Source: an uncultured Clostridia bacterium (GTDB lineage Bacteria; Bacillota; Clostridia; Christensenellales; Borkfalkiaceae). From it: a stretch of DNA of 30,676 nt. The notes under the pieces were generated by a model. That model did not search any database and was not told where the DNA came from. It saw only the letters and a program-made list of their open reading frames with translations. Within the stretch, counting starts at the first letter, position 1. Each line of letters starts with the position of its first letter. The stretch lies in NCBI GenBank assembly GCA_947629225.1, contig CANRCY010000004.1, positions 1 to 30,676 of the forward strand. Reading direction: 5' to 3'. This document shows, one piece after another, positions 28,896-30,676 of this stretch. The translations under genes and the position numbers were made by a program.

Positions 28896-29702
28896 TTATT
28901 TCACGGAACGATTGTTCATATCCTTTATAAGTTTTTCGACGATGCTATCCAATTTGCCTTTTAACTGCAAATAATTGGGATGATAGGTGTAGTAAACGGG
29001 CATTCCCAAGCCGAGTTTTTCGGAAATTTCGACAACATCTTCGTTTTCGGTGAGTTTGGGATATGCGTCTAATAGCTTCTTATACGCATCTTCGCCGTCG
29101 AAGAAAGCATTGCAAAGCGTGTGATAATAAGGATTTGTGGGACCGACCGCTAAAATAATAAAGTCGGGCTCCGCAAGTCTGATCTCTTCTTGGAGCAGCG
29201 ATTTTCCGTCAAAAATTTTTTGATTCAAAGCCGCTCTCTCGCAGTTGTCCATCTTCTTTTTGTCATACGGCAAATAGTCTTCCACCCATTCCTTTCCATC
29301 GGGACGGATATAGCGTCTTACTTTGTCAAGATTGTTCCAGCAGAGATCATATCCCCCGTTTTTCAATTTGTTCATAAATCGCCAAAATGGGGAATTGTTT
29401 TCCGTGAATTCACGGTTCGCTGTTTTTTCATCATATATCTGAAAGTTTAGGTAATCGATTGCCCACGTTTGCCAATTCTTCAATCCCCAAGTATCGTAGT
29501 CAAACGTATGTCCGTTTGCCTCTTGACCAATCACCATGATTTTTTTCTTGCCGTTGAGATAATGCTCGGAAATGCCGAAACTAAACGCACAGGAAAGTTT
29601 TCCTTTGCTCTCATCATTCTCATATTCTTTTTTTAATGGATTGTAGCATTCGTTTTCCCATTTTCCCTGTGCTTTTAACAATCTTTCATTGATTTCGTTC
29701 AT
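28896..29702 (-). CDS. Uracil-DNA-glycosylase-superfamily-like protein
   Basis: 268 aa; the start follows AAGGAG and overlaps the stop of the exonuclease gene as ATGA. Two sites recall the UDG superfamily: IMVIGQEANGHTFD (residues 55-68), at the place of motif A (GxDPxxG), and YYTYHPNYLQLKG near the C-terminus, at the place of the HPS motif; EPDFIILAVGPTNPYY lies between them. No iron-sulfur cysteine cluster is visible. It may remove a modified base or act only as a DNA-binding relative. The gene is AT-richer than its neighbours. Fold assignment is moderate; activity on uracil is not claimed. Confidence 0.6.
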   Translation of the reverse strand: MNEINERLLKAQGKWENECYNPLKKEYENDESKGKLSCAFSFGISEHYLNGKKKIMVIGQEANGHTFDYDTWGLKNWQTWAIDYLNFQIYDEKTANREFTENNSPFWRFMNKLKNGGYDLCWNNLDKVRRYIRPDGKEWVEDYLPYDKKKMDNCERAALNQKIFDGKSLLQEEIRLAEPDFIILAVGPTNPYYHTLCNAFFDGEDAYKKLLDAYPKLTENEDVVEISEKLGLGMPVYYTYHPNYLQLKGKLDSIVEKLIKDMNNRSVK

Positions 29703-30085
29703 TTCTTTCTCCTTAGTTTTTCTTCGTTTTTCTCAAAAATATCCAACTCGTATTTCTTCAAAAACTTCTTCACGAAGGGCGCGTTGTCGGCATAGATCGG
29801 CAGGTCGCCCCGAAACTGCGTAAACCGCTCCAAGACGGTATCGAGGTCGGGCTTGCCTTTGAGCATTTCATCACGAATGCCCGTGAGCCCGACGACCTCG
29901 CGCGGAAGTTCCCCCGGGAAAGCGACAAAGGAGAAAAATCGCTCCGACAACTTCCCGTCTATGATCTTGTCCGCCGAAACGCGGATAACGCGGTCACACG
30001 TCTCGTTCAGTCCACTCGTCTCGATATCCAATAAAACAAATCGCTCGCACGAAAATGGGCACGCACTTCCCTTTTTATCGGTCAT
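29699..30085 (-). CDS. Short DEDD (DnaQ-like) exonuclease domain, probably truncated
   Basis: 128 aa from the ATG behind GGAGG. FVLLDIETSGLN carries Exo I (Asp20, Glu22); GLTGIRDEML and DNAPFVKKFLKKY match the middle of the DnaQ/RNase T fold, with the Asp/Asn-Ala turn of Exo II. The protein ends there: the Exo III segment (HxxxxD or YxxxD) and about 50 residues of the usual 170-180 are missing. The gene closes with an Arg/Lys-rich end directly overlapping the next gene. Either the missing part was lost when the UDG-like gene was joined on, or the remnant is no longer catalytic. 15 nt behind the WYL gene. Confidence 0.72.
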   Translation of the reverse strand: MTDKKGSACPFSCERFVLLDIETSGLNETCDRVIRVSADKIIDGKLSERFFSFVAFPGELPREVVGLTGIRDEMLKGKPDLDTVLERFTQFRGDLPIYADNAPFVKKFLKKYELDIFEKNEEKLRRKK

Positions 30086-30100
30086 TTTGCCTCCGCATCT

Positions 30101-30676
30101 TTATTCATAATTTTTCCGCATCTCCTCGATGTCGTCTTTGATCTTATTGACCAAAGACTGTGGAGAAAGTACCTTCACATACTTCCCGTAGCTTAAAAGC
30201 CAAAACCGCATGGCGCGGGGAGAGGCGACGAGCGAAAAGCGCAATTCGCCCGAGGGAAGCTCTTCGACTTCCGTCTCCCGCCCGAACATGTCAAACACAT
30301 AGTCGAGCATGTTCTCGGAATAATTCCGTGTTTCAAAGACGATGCGTTGCGGCTCGTCGCAGTAAAGATTGGGCAGACGGTTCATAAGTTTTCCGAGGTG
30401 CAGCCCGTTCTCGCAACCCTTCACGGTCGAAAGCTCCCTTGCGCGCTCTTTTTCGATCGCGATCTTCGTCATGCGGTCGATCCGCACAAAGGCAAGATCG
30501 TCGTGCCCCTCGAACGCACAGGCGAGATAATACCCGCCGTTTTTCAGAAAGAGCTGAAACGGGCTCGCAAAATAGGGCTTTTCTCTCCTCGGATGCAGCT
30601 TTTTGTCCACCCCGTAATCCTGATAGACGAAGCTCACCTTTTTCTTGGCGGCGATCGCCTCGGATAAAAGCTCCAC
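30101..30676 (-). CDS. WYL-domain regulator, C-terminal part (runs off the window)
   Basis: At least 191 aa; the 5' part with any HTH lies beyond the window end. The visible sequence is a WYL domain: AIAAKKKVSFVYQDYG at its start, then FASPFQLFLKNGGYYLACAF (the WYL-equivalent stretch) and FVRIDRMTKI. A WCX extension with ASPRAMRFWLLSYG and KVLSPQSLV follows. It is clearly paralogous in layout to the WYL protein at 20477-21493 and transcribed toward it. It is followed by the exonuclease and UDG-like genes, probably as one operon under its control. Confidence 0.88.
   Translation of the reverse strand: MELLSEAIAAKKKVSFVYQDYGVDKKLHPRREKPYFASPFQLFLKNGGYYLACAFEGHDDLAFVRIDRMTKIAIEKERARELSTVKGCENGLHLGKLMNRLPNLYCDEPQRIVFETRNYSENMLDYVFDMFGRETEVEELPSGELRFSLVASPRAMRFWLLSYGKYVKVLSPQSLVNKIKDDIEEMRKNYE

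Overview
The window looks like a chromosomal segment of an uncultured Clostridia-type Bacillota, possibly a gut lineage. Evidence: strong AGGAGG-like ribosome binding sites, sigma-A promoters with 16-18 bp spacers, a THF riboswitch in front of an ECF folate-type S component, an Lpl-type sugar ABC transporter, tryptophanase, lipoprotein signal peptides and no sign of Gram-negative systems. The lineage is an inference; no rRNA or tRNA gene is present.

Left part (1-9.1 kb), mostly housekeeping. On the minus strand, riboswitch-controlled folT is followed by lgt and a partial pncB (lgt and pncB overlap as ATGA). A YetF/DUF421 membrane protein (+) is followed, after about 0.5 kb of dispersed repeat DNA, by a DUF4363 protein. 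Next comes a small unit in which an XRE repressor (-) is divergent from a SLOG-fold protein (+). It has two near-identical palindromes in its promoter region, and is bracketed by two copies of the same terminator hairpin and by directly repeated 107-bp elements. Tryptophanase (-) and a TGS/uridine-kinase-like nucleoside kinase (+) follow, each with a textbook promoter.

Middle part (9.15-20.35 kb), a fructan or fructo-oligosaccharide utilisation locus. A single minus-strand operon runs permease, permease, solute-binding lipoprotein, a 654-aa beta-sandwich lipoprotein, PfkB fructokinase, a surface GH32-like lipoprotein and a cytoplasmic GH32. A divergent LacI-type regulator (+) sits upstream. 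The proposed flow is surface cleavage and glycan capture, ABC import, intracellular hydrolysis, then phosphorylation of fructose. Perfect palindromes lie in the divergent promoter region.

Right part (20.4-30.7 kb), an accessory island between two convergent WYL-domain regulators. On the plus strand: WYL regulator, a sigma-region-4-like protein, a BspA-type leucine-rich-repeat protein, a PD-(D/E)XK nuclease-like protein (AT-richer, with an in-frame internal start and its own Shine-Dalgarno), an unknown protein, a second unknown protein, an HExxH metallopeptidase, another unknown protein, and a HAD-like remnant cut short by a GC-rich repeat. On the minus strand: a partial WYL protein, a short DEDD-type exonuclease domain and a uracil-DNA-glycosylase-like protein, ending in a strong terminator. 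Short promoter-like direct repeats (ATGTGCTATCA core) sit in front of successive cassettes. Nucleases, a metallopeptidase and WYL control together resemble a defence or stress island. The combination is not one I recognise, so its function is open.
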